Positions 1 through 8,086 of a stretch of 64,000 bases of DNA are shown one piece after another; position 1 is the first letter of the stretch, and each line of letters opens with the position of its first letter. Below the pieces are notes generated by a model, which made no database searches, was not told the DNA's origin, and saw only the letters and a program-made list of their open reading frames with translations. The stretch spans positions 62,001 to 126,000 of the forward strand of contig CANSGN010000002.1 of assembly GCA_947646415.1 (NCBI GenBank), in the 5' to 3' direction. The stretch is from an uncultured Clostridia bacterium. Its GTDB lineage: Bacteria > Bacillota > Clostridia > Christensenellales > UBA3700. Both the position numbers and the translations under genes were made by a program.

Positions 1-2
1 TA

Positions 3-242
3 AGGACATATCAAAGGTTTTTTGAAAAAATGTTGTTGGATTTGGGCATTGCTCACAAGGGCTTCCACTCCTTAAGACATACTTTCGCAACACGTGCGTT
101 AGAGTGCGGTATGGATGTTAAAACATTATCGGAAATTTTAGGACATGCAAATCCTACAATTACGCTAAACAGATATGCACACTCGATGTTTGACCACAAA
201 ACGTCAATGATGAACAGAGTAGGAAAACTACTAAGACGGTAA
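3..242 (+). CDS. Tyrosine recombinase/phage integrase, C-terminal part
   Basis: This is the C-terminal part of a tyrosine site-specific recombinase (XerC/XerD/phage integrase family), which cuts and rejoins DNA through a covalent tyrosine intermediate. The frame is open from base 3, so the gene begins left of the window. The catalytic boxes are visible: HSLRHTFAT (His-x-x-Arg box), LGHAN (second His) and NRYAH (nucleophile Tyr). A terminator-like hairpin follows about 50 bases later. The gene lies about 2 kb from a pair of inverted 27-bp sites that resemble recombinase core sites, so it is a candidate enzyme for that switch; this is inference. It could equally belong to an integrated element mostly outside the window. 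Confidence 0.85.
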   Translation, partial: RTYQRFFEKMLLDLGIAHKGFHSLRHTFATRALECGMDVKTLSEILGHANPTITLNRYAHSMFDHKTSMMNRVGKLLRR

Positions 243-292
243 GATAGGATAAAGACAGCGGCGAGTCGCAATTTTCTAAATTTTTTATAATT

Positions 293-317
293 TATTGCTA
301 AAAAGCAATAGAATTTT
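293..317 (+). terminator. Hairpin after the recombinase gene
   Basis: TATTGCT and AGCAATA form a 7-bp stem with a 4-base loop, followed by a short T-rich run. It is a plausible intrinsic terminator for the recombinase. Confidence 0.5.
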
Positions 318-352
318 TAACTTTTTAAATTAATTTTTTTATTAATTCCATA

Positions 353-381
353 TTGACAATATTTTAAATTAAATATATAAT
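353..381 (+). promoter_or_regulatory. Consensus sigma-A promoter for the metallophosphoesterase
   Basis: TTGACA (353-358), a 17-base spacer and TATAAT (376-381) match the sigma-A consensus exactly. Transcription should start near 388, giving a leader of about 65 bases before the start codon at 454. Confidence 0.8.
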
Positions 382-453
382 TATTACAGAAATATACTCT
401 ATCTATATAATTTTTAATTGTTTTTTGTGCAATTATCTATTAAGGGAGAAAAA

Positions 454-1788
454 ATGTTATCTGTAAAAAACAAAAAATTTATTTGCATTGTAAGCAGTAT
501 TTGCAGTATTGTTTTGATTGGTCTAATCGTAACTATATGTGTATTGTTTATACCTCTTAAAGGCAAAAAGTACGAAAATTTATGGCTTGGCCCTAACTCT
601 GCGTACGATATAAACACACATTCGGTTGTTGTGCAAAAAGAGGCGAATAAAGATTTTGTAATAGTTCAACTGACCGATATGCAACTTTGGAGTAGCGGTA
701 AGGATAATAATTTTGCATTTGAAACAGCGGAAAAAGTTATAATGCAAGCAGAGCCGGATTTGGTTGTTTTTACAGGAGATAATGTTTCGGGCGTGGGTGT
801 GCCTGAGCTTTTAAAAACTTTTGTTAACAAAATTGAGGAGCTGGCTGTAAAGTATGATTTTTTGTGGGCGCCTGTTTTTGGTAATCACGATAACGAAATG
901 CGCGCAACTCCTAATTGGTCGGGTGACCAATATTTAAAAGTCTCTCACGAAAACGGCGGACATTGTCTTTTTCAAAAAGGTCCAACTAATTTGGGCGACG
1001 AGTATGGCGATTTGCTTGGCAACTATGTCATAAATGTAAAAGAGGGGGACAAAATAGTTCAGTCACTTTATATGTTGGATAATAGTGCTTATGCAAACTA
1101 TTCAAAGGAATTAAAAAACTCCGTTTACGAAAAAGAGGGCAGAAACAATAAGGAAAGGCCATTCCCTTACGCACAAATTGAGTGGTGCAAATGGCAAGCT
1201 AATAACATAAACAAATTATCGGGCAGTGTTGTGCCAAGTATATTCTTTACACATTGTGCGCCTTACGAAATGGGAAATGTATTGCTTAAATATGTGGCAG
1301 GAGCAAACGGCAGACTTGACGGACAACTCCAAGACAACAGCAGTAGCGATGATTTGCAAAAGCAGGATAGTGAGGGGTATTGGACGATTAGCGGTGCTTA
1401 TAACCCGCCAAGCGGTAACACTCCAGAGTTTAAACCTGCAAGCGATAGCGATAATAGTTATCCTGTTGTTGACGGGAAAGAGTTAAAGGGAATTTTAGGC
1501 AGGTTTGCTTATGTTCCGGGGCACGCGCTATATAATACAGGTATGGTCGGTAGCATGAAAGATTTAGGATTAAAAGGTTGGTTTGTAGGTCACGACCACG
1601 AAAATGACATAGTATTTGAATATGACAATGTGATGTATGGATATGGCTTAAAAGCAGGTCCGTCCCCTAAGCCTTGGAACTCAAGCTACTTTTTTGGCGG
1701 TACAAAAATTGTTATGGATGAGGCGGGTCAAATAACTCCTACACATATTATAACTACAAAGGCGAGTGACTATTGGGGTAAAAGGTAA
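454..1788 (+). CDS. Exported calcineurin-like metallophosphoesterase
   Basis: This is a predicted calcineurin-like metallophosphoesterase of 444 residues, acting outside the cytoplasmic membrane. The N-terminus (about residues 10-33) is a hydrophobic signal anchor. Metal-binding motifs of the family appear in order: LTDMQ (Asp75), TGDN (Asp109), GNHDNE (Asn144, His145, Asp146) and GHDHE (His380, His382). The layout resembles the Dcr2/purple-acid-phosphatase-like group, but the substrate cannot be read from the sequence. The start at 454 follows GGGAGAA at a good distance; an in-frame codon at 418 lacks a ribosome site. It has its own consensus promoter and a terminator at 1870, so it is a single-gene unit. 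Confidence 0.85.
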   Translation: MLSVKNKKFICIVSSICSIVLIGLIVTICVLFIPLKGKKYENLWLGPNSAYDINTHSVVVQKEANKDFVIVQLTDMQLWSSGKDNNFAFETAEKVIMQAEPDLVVFTGDNVSGVGVPELLKTFVNKIEELAVKYDFLWAPVFGNHDNEMRATPNWSGDQYLKVSHENGGHCLFQKGPTNLGDEYGDLLGNYVINVKEGDKIVQSLYMLDNSAYANYSKELKNSVYEKEGRNNKERPFPYAQIEWCKWQANNINKLSGSVVPSIFFTHCAPYEMGNVLLKYVAGANGRLDGQLQDNSSSDDLQKQDSEGYWTISGAYNPPSGNTPEFKPASDSDNSYPVVDGKELKGILGRFAYVPGHALYNTGMVGSMKDLGLKGWFVGHDHENDIVFEYDNVMYGYGLKAGPSPKPWNSSYFFGGTKIVMDEAGQITPTHIITTKASDYWGKR

Positions 1789-1869
1789 TAATTTAGCAGT
1801 CAATACCATTGATTAAGATTATAATTTTTAGAATAATTGCGACAAGTGTTGTTTTTAATTTAACTAACA

Positions 1870-1907
1870 AAAAATATCGGAGTGAATCTCACCCCGATAT
1901 TTTTGTT
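1870..1907 (+). terminator. Intrinsic terminator of the metallophosphoesterase gene
   Basis: A long stem pairs AAATATCGG with CCGATATTT and has an inner GTGA/TCAC stem, followed by TTTTT. From 1908 to 2061 I see no gene or clear signal. Confidence 0.75.
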
Positions 1908-2198
1908 TGGTAACTTATATAGCAATAAATAGTTTTTGGTATAAAGATAATTTAATGTATAATGCAATTTAAGATAAATGTTGATAAGGCAGATAATCAC
2001 TAAATGAGCCACATTTTTTCTAGAATTATGCAGGTAGATATAAATTCCCAAAATAAAAATGCACCCCGAAATATTGTGTTTTGGGGTGTTACTTTTTGTG
2101 TAAAGTTTAAAGTAAGCAAAAAGTGGCGTTCACTGCAATAATCCTATCAAAAATCGGGACTATTATAGTTAAAAATTTGCCATTAATGTAAAGTTTGG

Positions 2199-2375
2199 GT
2201 ACATGGAATAAGTATATCTATGTACATATTATATATATATTATAGGGTCAAAAGTAAACTTTTGTCAACGTTTAATTAAACATTTTGTAATTGCTTTACA
2301 AAAAGAGTACAAAAACTTTAAAAAACTTTTCCGAAAAACCGCGATTTTGTACATAGATATACTTATTCTATGTAA
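2199..2375. promoter_or_regulatory. Putative invertible promoter segment with inverted 27-bp sites
   Basis: Two 27-bp sites lie in inverted orientation at 2199-2225 and 2349-2375, matching at 25 of 27 positions as reverse complements. Each has 9-bp inverted arms (GTACATAGA/TCTATGTAC type) around a 9-bp centre, TATACTTAT, that is not itself symmetrical. Tyrosine-recombinase core sites are built this way, and the shared asymmetric centre gives the sites a direction. The 123 bases between them carry a consensus promoter pointing left. Inverting the segment would aim it at the dockerin gene, whose ribosome site lies just right of the second site. That it switches is inference. Confidence 0.6.
2239..2268 (-). 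promoter_or_regulatory. Consensus promoter facing away from the dockerin gene
   Basis: On the minus strand TTGACA (2263-2268), an 18-base spacer and TATAAT (2239-2244) form a strong sigma-A promoter. Its transcript would run left through the first inverted site and end at the hairpin at 2062-2088, giving an RNA of roughly 170-180 bases. The equivalent promoter in copy 2 (5541-5570) has the same spacing. Confidence 0.7.
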
Positions 2376-2396
2376 GGTAAAAACGGAGGTTTTATT

Positions 2397-5303
2397 ATGG
2401 CAAAGATTATTAAAAGAGTTGGAATAGTATTTTTTGTGCTAGTAATTTCCTTTCTATTAATATTAGGTTGCGTGTTCGCTGTAAATAGTGCAACTAAAGA
2501 TAAAAATGCCGAAATACAAAACAACGATGGAAACGTACAAACAACGGCAGCTAATACTTATATACTAAGTGGAACGTGTGCTCAAATGGCAGCAACATGG
2601 AATACTGCTGTACAGTATTCAAAGGATAATGATGTTGAGGTAACTGTTGAATTAAATGGGAATTGGATAGCATCAAATAATGGACTATATTCGGATTTCA
2701 ATCCCTCTAATTTAAGTGGAGCAGGATTTGATAATAGAAGGATTTGTGTGCCTGTAGGTGCAAAAATAAATTTAGATTTAAAAAATTGGTCTATTGATAG
2801 AAACATGAACGGTAGAACTTTTACTGATGGTGGAGTAATTGTAGTAAAAGGTAAACTTAATATGTTTGGTAATTATACTAATGTAGAAGATTTGGAGAAA
2901 TTGATAGAAAACAATAGCTTTGTATTAGGACAACACCCTATGATAAGAGGGGGAGGTTCAAGTGGTTATTGTGGAGCGATTCTAGTGCTAGGCGAATTTA
3001 CAATGAGAAATGTTATTGTATGCGGAAATACGGCACAAGTAGGTCCAGATTATAAGGGTTATTTTAATTGCGGAGGTATAATTGTCGCAACTGAAGGTGG
3101 GAAGGCAAGCATTTATAGTGGAGCGGTTTCAAACAATTATATAGAGGATAGTAGTGATAATTTGCCGTATGCAGCTGTTTTGGCAGGTGGTGCAGCTGGT
3201 GGAAGTGTTTATGTGGGCGGAGAAGGATTAAGGATTATGAATAATAGATGCCCAGGACTTGCAGGTTATAGTAGCAATAAAATAGAAATGAGCAATTACG
3301 TAACCATAAAAAATAATATTATAGGGTCATCCTCACAATGTAACCTAATGATTACAAGATATCGTAGTGACCATAGAAGTAATGTTGTCGTTTATAGTTT
3401 AAATTATCGTGGTTATTATAGCGATGTTGGAATATATGATGATACAGGCTCTACTTTTGCAACCAATTATTTGCAATATAACGAAGGTTATAACCCTGCG
3501 CAGTTTTTCCATATGGATGGCGATAGCTCAAATGCGTATTTGCCTATTTCGGATAGCAATGGTAATTTAGCGTTTACTACCGCTAAATATGTGGCAAAGC
3601 CAACAGCTGGTACTAATAGTTTTGTATATACAGGTCAAAATATAACTTATATGCCTAACGGTTTCAATAGTACAACAATGAAAATCTTTTATAATACTAG
3701 AAAAAATGCTGGTCATTATCAAACATCTGTAAGACTGCAAGATGGATATTATTGGAGCGGTACTAAGGATTGGGAAAGTATATATATGGATTATTATATT
3801 ACTAGAAAAACAATTAGTAAACCTACAGTAAAAGCCAATAGCTTTGTTTATACCGGTTCCTCGCAATCACTACAATTAAATAACTATGATTCAGCTACAA
3901 TGAACATCAGTGGCAATATTTCAGGAATAGGTGCAAAGACATATAATTCATATGTTGAGCCTAATTCTAATCATCAGTGGAGCGATGGAACGACAAGCCA
4001 AATATCTTTTACATGGACAATAACGCCCAAACCAATAGAAAAACCTACAGCAAATGAAAACAATTTATTTGTATACAATGCGTCTGCATTTACGTATACG
4101 CCTAATGGATATGTTTCGTCTCAAATGACTATATCAAACAATAGAAATACTAATGTCGGGAAATATTCTGCAAAAGTTACACCTAACTCCAACCACAAAT
4201 GGAATGACAACACATCCGATGCAATTAATTTTGAGTATGAAATAATACATCCGGGTTTAGTTGTTAAGGAAAGTTCCAAGTATGAGTATATCTATTTACA
4301 AAGTAATAAAAAGATAAGTTATAATAATCAAAAAATTTATCATAAAATAAATGACAATAGCTTTGATAAATGTGTGTTGGGTAATATAAAAGCACATACG
4401 CAATTATCGGAATTTTTAGACAACTTTAGGAATGACAGTAATTTAATAAAAATCTACAATCAATACGGCACGTTGGTTTACAATGGTATAGAAAAACGCG
4501 GTAATGTCACTTATGATGAATCTAATATTTTAATATGTACAGGCTATAAAGTGGAACTTTACTCAAATAGTACGGATACCACTCCATTTGATACAATCTA
4601 CCTATCCGTATTAGGGGATATAAACGGCGATGGTATGATAAACGCAAGTGACGTATCCTACTTAAGACAAGTAGCAAATGACAGTACATTGCTAGAAAGT
4701 ATGTCATTGGAAAGACAGTTAGCTTGTATGATAAACAACAAAGGCGGAATAACCGAAGTAGATAGTGAGATATTGAGGAACTATATCGGTAAGGAAATAG
4801 ATTTAGATAAATTTATGGAGAGCGAAACTGCAAGTACAAGTGATGCTTACACTTACTTATCATTGGATAGGGACAATATGTTGCGAAAGACAAGCACAAG
4901 CAAAACCAATGTAATAGGCAATATATCAGTAAATACAAGTGTAGAAAATCTTAAGACAAAACTAGCAGAAATGGGAATAAACATATCCGCAATGACAATC
5001 TACAACAGGAAAGGCTATGAAGTAACTGACAATAGTGCAATAGTAGGAACAGGCTGGAGGATAGAGGTAGGCGGAGAGGAAACATATTTATCCGTACTAG
5101 GCGACTTGACAGGAGACGGAAGAATAACCGCAGCAGATATATCCTACTTAAGAGCAATAGCAGCAAGCGATACTACAAATGTACAAGACTGTATATTACT
5201 ATCCGCAATACTATTAAACAAAGGCGGAATAACTACAGCAGATAGTGAAGTGCTAAAGCAAGCTATAAAGGGAAGTATACTTTTAAGTGAGTATAATAAC
5301 TAA
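2397..5303 (+). CDS. Secreted multidomain surface protein with two dockerin-like modules
   Basis: This 968-residue protein starts with a clear signal sequence (about residues 1-30) and should be exported. Residues about 50-390 are rich in Gly, Asn and Ser and look like beta-helix or beta-sandwich. About 399-616 holds three tandem repeats of roughly 72 residues, each with a KPTA/KPTV...FVYT start and ending in a WxxT/NFEY-type strand, resembling bacterial Ig-like domains. The C-terminal part is a duplicated unit: a small leading domain followed by a dockerin with EF-hand-like loops, LGDINGDGMINASD (near 738) and LGDLTGDGRITAAD (near 900). Dockerins bind cohesins in calcium-dependent complexes. 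No cohesin or scaffoldin gene is in this window. The ribosome site CGGAGG lies just upstream. Function of the N-terminal half is unknown. Confidence 0.85.
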   Translation: MAKIIKRVGIVFFVLVISFLLILGCVFAVNSATKDKNAEIQNNDGNVQTTAANTYILSGTCAQMAATWNTAVQYSKDNDVEVTVELNGNWIASNNGLYSDFNPSNLSGAGFDNRRICVPVGAKINLDLKNWSIDRNMNGRTFTDGGVIVVKGKLNMFGNYTNVEDLEKLIENNSFVLGQHPMIRGGGSSGYCGAILVLGEFTMRNVIVCGNTAQVGPDYKGYFNCGGIIVATEGGKASIYSGAVSNNYIEDSSDNLPYAAVLAGGAAGGSVYVGGEGLRIMNNRCPGLAGYSSNKIEMSNYVTIKNNIIGSSSQCNLMITRYRSDHRSNVVVYSLNYRGYYSDVGIYDDTGSTFATNYLQYNEGYNPAQFFHMDGDSSNAYLPISDSNGNLAFTTAKYVAKPTAGTNSFVYTGQNITYMPNGFNSTTMKIFYNTRKNAGHYQTSVRLQDGYYWSGTKDWESIYMDYYITRKTISKPTVKANSFVYTGSSQSLQLNNYDSATMNISGNISGIGAKTYNSYVEPNSNHQWSDGTTSQISFTWTITPKPIEKPTANENNLFVYNASAFTYTPNGYVSSQMTISNNRNTNVGKYSAKVTPNSNHKWNDNTSDAINFEYEIIHPGLVVKESSKYEYIYLQSNKKISYNNQKIYHKINDNSFDKCVLGNIKAHTQLSEFLDNFRNDSNLIKIYNQYGTLVYNGIEKRGNVTYDESNILICTGYKVELYSNSTDTTPFDTIYLSVLGDINGDGMINASDVSYLRQVANDSTLLESMSLERQLACMINNKGGITEVDSEILRNYIGKEIDLDKFMESETASTSDAYTYLSLDRDNMLRKTSTSKTNVIGNISVNTSVENLKTKLAEMGINISAMTIYNRKGYEVTDNSAIVGTGWRIEVGGEETYLSVLGDLTGDGRITAADISYLRAIAASDTTNVQDCILLSAILLNKGGITTADSEVLKQAIKGSILLSEYNN

Positions 5304-5363
5304 AATTAAGACAAAATATGTCTAGATTTTAATCAATTAAATCAATAATCGATATAAAAAATA

Positions 5364-5677
5364 CACCCCGAAACATTGTGTTTCGGGGTGTTGCTTTTTG
5401 TGTAAAGTTTAAAGTAGGCAAAAAGTAGCGTTCACTGCAATAATCCTGTCAAAAATCGGGACTAATGTGGATAAAAATTTGCCATTAATGTAAAGTTTGG
5501 GTACATGGAATAAGTATATCTATGTACATATTATATGTATATTTTAAACTAAAATGTAAGATAATGTCAACGTTATAATAAAGGTTTTGTAAACTCTTTA
5601 CTTTAAGCATACAAAAATTATATATTCAAACTTAAAAAAAACGCGATTTTGTACATAGATATACTTAATCAATGTTA
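5364..5677. repeat. Copy 2 of the ~315-bp intergenic element
   Basis: This is the direct-repeat partner of 2062-2375. The hairpin (5364-5390) has a perfect 10-bp stem and serves as terminator of the dockerin gene. The left inverted site (5501-5527) is identical to that of copy 1. The right site (5651-5677) has decayed, matching 23 of 27, with the outer arm damaged. The leftward promoter is kept: TTGACA at 5565-5570 and TAAAAT at 5541-5546, 18 apart. No ribosome site or reading frame follows, so this copy probably no longer controls a gene. From 5678 to 5801 I see nothing more. Confidence 0.85.
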
Positions 5678-5801
5678 AATTAATTAGGCTTGATTTTGAT
5701 ATTTTTATTTTGCGGATAAATTTGTTTAAAATAAGCTGCATAAGCTATCAGGCGATAAGTATTTTAGTTATTTTTTATTAAAAATATAGTTTTAATAACT
5801 A

Positions 5802-5831
5802 TTGACAACGGCTAATAATTGGGTGTAAAAT
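5802..5831 (+). promoter_or_regulatory. Promoter of rarA giving a leaderless mRNA
   Basis: TTGACA (5802-5807), an 18-base spacer and TAAAAT (5826-5831). Only 6 bases separate the -10 box from the ATG at 5838, so transcription should begin at or next to the start codon. No Shine-Dalgarno is present. Confidence 0.65.
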
Positions 5832-5837
5832 GTTTAT

Positions 5838-7136
5838 ATGGACAATTTGTTTGATTTTATGGATAATACAAGTAAACTTGCACCGCTTGCGGAAAGAATG
5901 AGACCGACAAGTCTTGACGATTTTGTTGGACAAACTCATATTGTGGGCAAAGGTAAGTTGCTAAGAAGAGCTATTGCGGCGGACAGCCTTGGTAGCATCA
6001 TATTTTATGGACCGCCGGGGTGCGGTAAAACTACTTTGGCAAATATAATCGCAAATACGACAAAGGCAGACTTTGTAAGATTGAACGCTGTTTCCAGCGG
6101 TGTTGCGGAGGCTAAAAAGGTTATAGAAGATGCTAAAGAAAGATTGAAAATGTACGGCAAAAAAACTTATCTTATGCTTGACGAGTGCCATAGGTGGAAT
6201 AAAGCACAGTCGGACTCCGTGCTTGCGGGGATAGAGCAAGGATATATCGTATTTATCGGCTCAACTACCGAAAATCCGTTTATATCAATGACAAGGGCTA
6301 TTGTCTCAAGGTGTAGGATATTCGAGTTTAAAAAGCTTAACTCCCAAGATATTAAGCAAGCTTTAAATAAGGCTTTATTGGATAAGGAAAATGGTTTAGG
6401 CAACTATGAAATTACAATAACCGACGAGGCACTAAACCATATAGTATGGGCAAGTGACGGGGATTTGCGTACTGCTTACAATGCGTTGGAGCTTGCAGTT
6501 GTTACTACCCAGCCCGACAGCCAAGGTAAGATAATCATTGATAAAGATATTGCGGAGGAGTCTATACAAAAAAAAGCACTTTCGATAGACGAGTCCATGT
6601 ATTACGATATGCTTAGTGCATTTTGCAAAAGTCTTCGTGGTAGTGATTCGGATGCTGCGGTATATTGGGCAATACGTTTAATTGAAAGCGGCTGCGACCC
6701 AATGCTTATTGCAAGAAGATTGATTGCTCACAGTGCAGAGGATGTTGGTATGGCAGACCCTATGGCTCAACTTATGGCAACCTCGGCAATGTTTGCAATT
6801 CAAAATATTGGTATGCCCGAGGGCAGATTGCCGCTTGTAAATAGCATTATTTATGTGTGCGAAGCAAGCAAGTCAAACAGTGTTGTAAACGCTTTGGATA
6901 AAGCTGTCGAACTTGTCAATAAATCAAAAGATGACATTGTACCTTTATATTTGCGTGATGCAAACTTTAAGGTCGAAAAAGTGGAGGGGTACAAATATCC
7001 TCATTCCTTTGGCGGCTGGGTGGAGCAACAGTATTTGCCAGATAGTTTAAAGGATGAAAAGTTGTATATTCCGTCCGCAAACGGAAAGGAAAGTACTCTT
7101 GTAAGAGCAAAGGTAATTAAGAAAAACAAAGGTTGA
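5838..7136 (+). CDS. rarA: Replication-associated recombination protein A (MgsA/RarA AAA+ ATPase)
   Basis: This is the 432-residue AAA+ ATPase RarA/MgsA, related to clamp-loader subunits and RuvB, which acts at stalled replication forks. The sequence opens with the family signature PLAERMRPTSLDDFVGQ, has Walker A GPPGCGKTT near residues 57-65 and Walker B MLDECHR, then the sensor region IGSTTENP and the family-typical C-terminal tetramerisation part (AIRLIESGCDP and PHSFGGWVEQQYLP). Full length. The start at 5838 is set by homology and by the promoter 6 bases upstream. It is followed 45 bases later by an ABC transporter. Confidence 0.95.
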   Translation: MDNLFDFMDNTSKLAPLAERMRPTSLDDFVGQTHIVGKGKLLRRAIAADSLGSIIFYGPPGCGKTTLANIIANTTKADFVRLNAVSSGVAEAKKVIEDAKERLKMYGKKTYLMLDECHRWNKAQSDSVLAGIEQGYIVFIGSTTENPFISMTRAIVSRCRIFEFKKLNSQDIKQALNKALLDKENGLGNYEITITDEALNHIVWASDGDLRTAYNALELAVVTTQPDSQGKIIIDKDIAEESIQKKALSIDESMYYDMLSAFCKSLRGSDSDAAVYWAIRLIESGCDPMLIARRLIAHSAEDVGMADPMAQLMATSAMFAIQNIGMPEGRLPLVNSIIYVCEASKSNSVVNALDKAVELVNKSKDDIVPLYLRDANFKVEKVEGYKYPHSFGGWVEQQYLPDSLKDEKLYIPSANGKESTLVRAKVIKKNKG

Positions 7137-7181
7137 TAATTGTAAAAAGTTAAAAAATCCAAAAATTTGAGGGGACACAAA

Positions 7182-8084
7182 ATGATTAAAATTAACAGTT
7201 TGTCAAAAATGTACAAAAACGCCGATAGATTTGCGGTAAAAAATTTAAATCTTACTATAAATACCGGAGAGGTATTTGGCTTTATCGGGGCAAATGGTGC
7301 AGGTAAGTCAACGACTATCAAGTGCATTACGGGTATACTGCCTTACAATGACGGAAGCATAGAAATTGCAGGCTATGATATGGCAAAGGATAGTATTTCA
7401 GCTAAAAAAAATATTGGCTATGTTTCCGACAACCACAGTGTTTACGATAAGCTTACGGGTAGGGAGTATGTTAACTTTTTAGCCAATATTTACGGTGTTT
7501 CCAAGCAAGACCGTGACCAAAGATTAAATGAGTTGTCAATAAGGTTTGATTTGCAAGACAAACTTGACAGCCCTATTAAGTCGTACTCACATGGTATGAA
7601 ACAAAAAATTTGCGTAATAGGTGCATTGATACACGAGCCTAAAGTATGGATATTGGATGAGCCTCTTACAGGCTTGGACCCTAAATCCGCAAAAGAATTA
7701 AAAGGGCTTATGAGAGAGCATTGCGAAAAAGGTAATGTGGTGTTTTTCTCCTCACACGTTTTGGAAGTTGTGGAAAAACTTTGTGACCGTATTGCAATAA
7801 TAAAAGACGGCGAAATCATAGCAACCTTTACAATGGAAGAACTTGAGCAAAAACAACAAGGCAAAAGCTTGGAAGATATTTTTCTTGAGCTTACAGATGC
7901 AAAATATTCTAACGAAAACAAGCAAGTTAACAGCAATGATATAAATGGTGGCGAAGTTGAAAATGAGTTAAATACTCAAGATAATTCAAGCGAAGATATT
8001 GATAAAAACACGTCAAAAATCGATACTATAGCAGATAATAGCGATACAAATATCTCTGCTGAAAGTGTGGATGAAGGAGTTTGA
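7182..8084 (+). CDS. ABC transporter ATP-binding protein
   Basis: This 300-residue ATPase subunit would power the membrane protein encoded next. It has Walker A GANGAGKST, the signature SHGMKQK (a variant of LSGGQ) and Walker B VWILDEPLTGLDP, followed by the H-loop FFSSHVLEVVE. It belongs with drug/polypeptide exporter ATPases of the CcmA/YhaQ kind. After the ATPase domain (about residue 240) it carries a long hydrophilic, acidic tail rich in Asn, Asp and Ser, not needed for ATP hydrolysis in the family. The start at 7182 follows GAGGGG; an in-frame TTG at 7167 overlaps that ribosome site. The stop is 2 bases before the permease start. Confidence 0.9.
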   Translation: MIKINSLSKMYKNADRFAVKNLNLTINTGEVFGFIGANGAGKSTTIKCITGILPYNDGSIEIAGYDMAKDSISAKKNIGYVSDNHSVYDKLTGREYVNFLANIYGVSKQDRDQRLNELSIRFDLQDKLDSPIKSYSHGMKQKICVIGALIHEPKVWILDEPLTGLDPKSAKELKGLMREHCEKGNVVFFSSHVLEVVEKLCDRIAIIKDGEIIATFTMEELEQKQQGKSLEDIFLELTDAKYSNENKQVNSNDINGGEVENELNTQDNSSEDIDKNTSKIDTIADNSDTNISAESVDEGV

Positions 8085-8086
8085 TT

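Larger units (their letters stand above)
2062..2375. repeat. Copy 1 of a ~315-bp intergenic element
   Basis: This copy pairs with 5364-5677, offset 3302 bases. The left 164 bases match at about 94 percent by eye (10 differences), including a hairpin CACCCC...GGGGTG at 2062-2088. The inner 123 bases (2226-2348) have diverged but keep the same length and the same leftward promoter elements. The two copies flank the dockerin gene as direct repeats. The hairpin is followed by U-rich tracts in both directions, so it can terminate transcripts from either side. Confidence 0.85.

Noticed and set aside
2199-2375. MITE-like transposon with 27-bp terminal inverted repeats
   Set aside because: No target-site duplication is seen, and the copy at 5364 shares 137 bases of sequence outside the left repeat, so the repeated unit is not bounded by the inverted sites.
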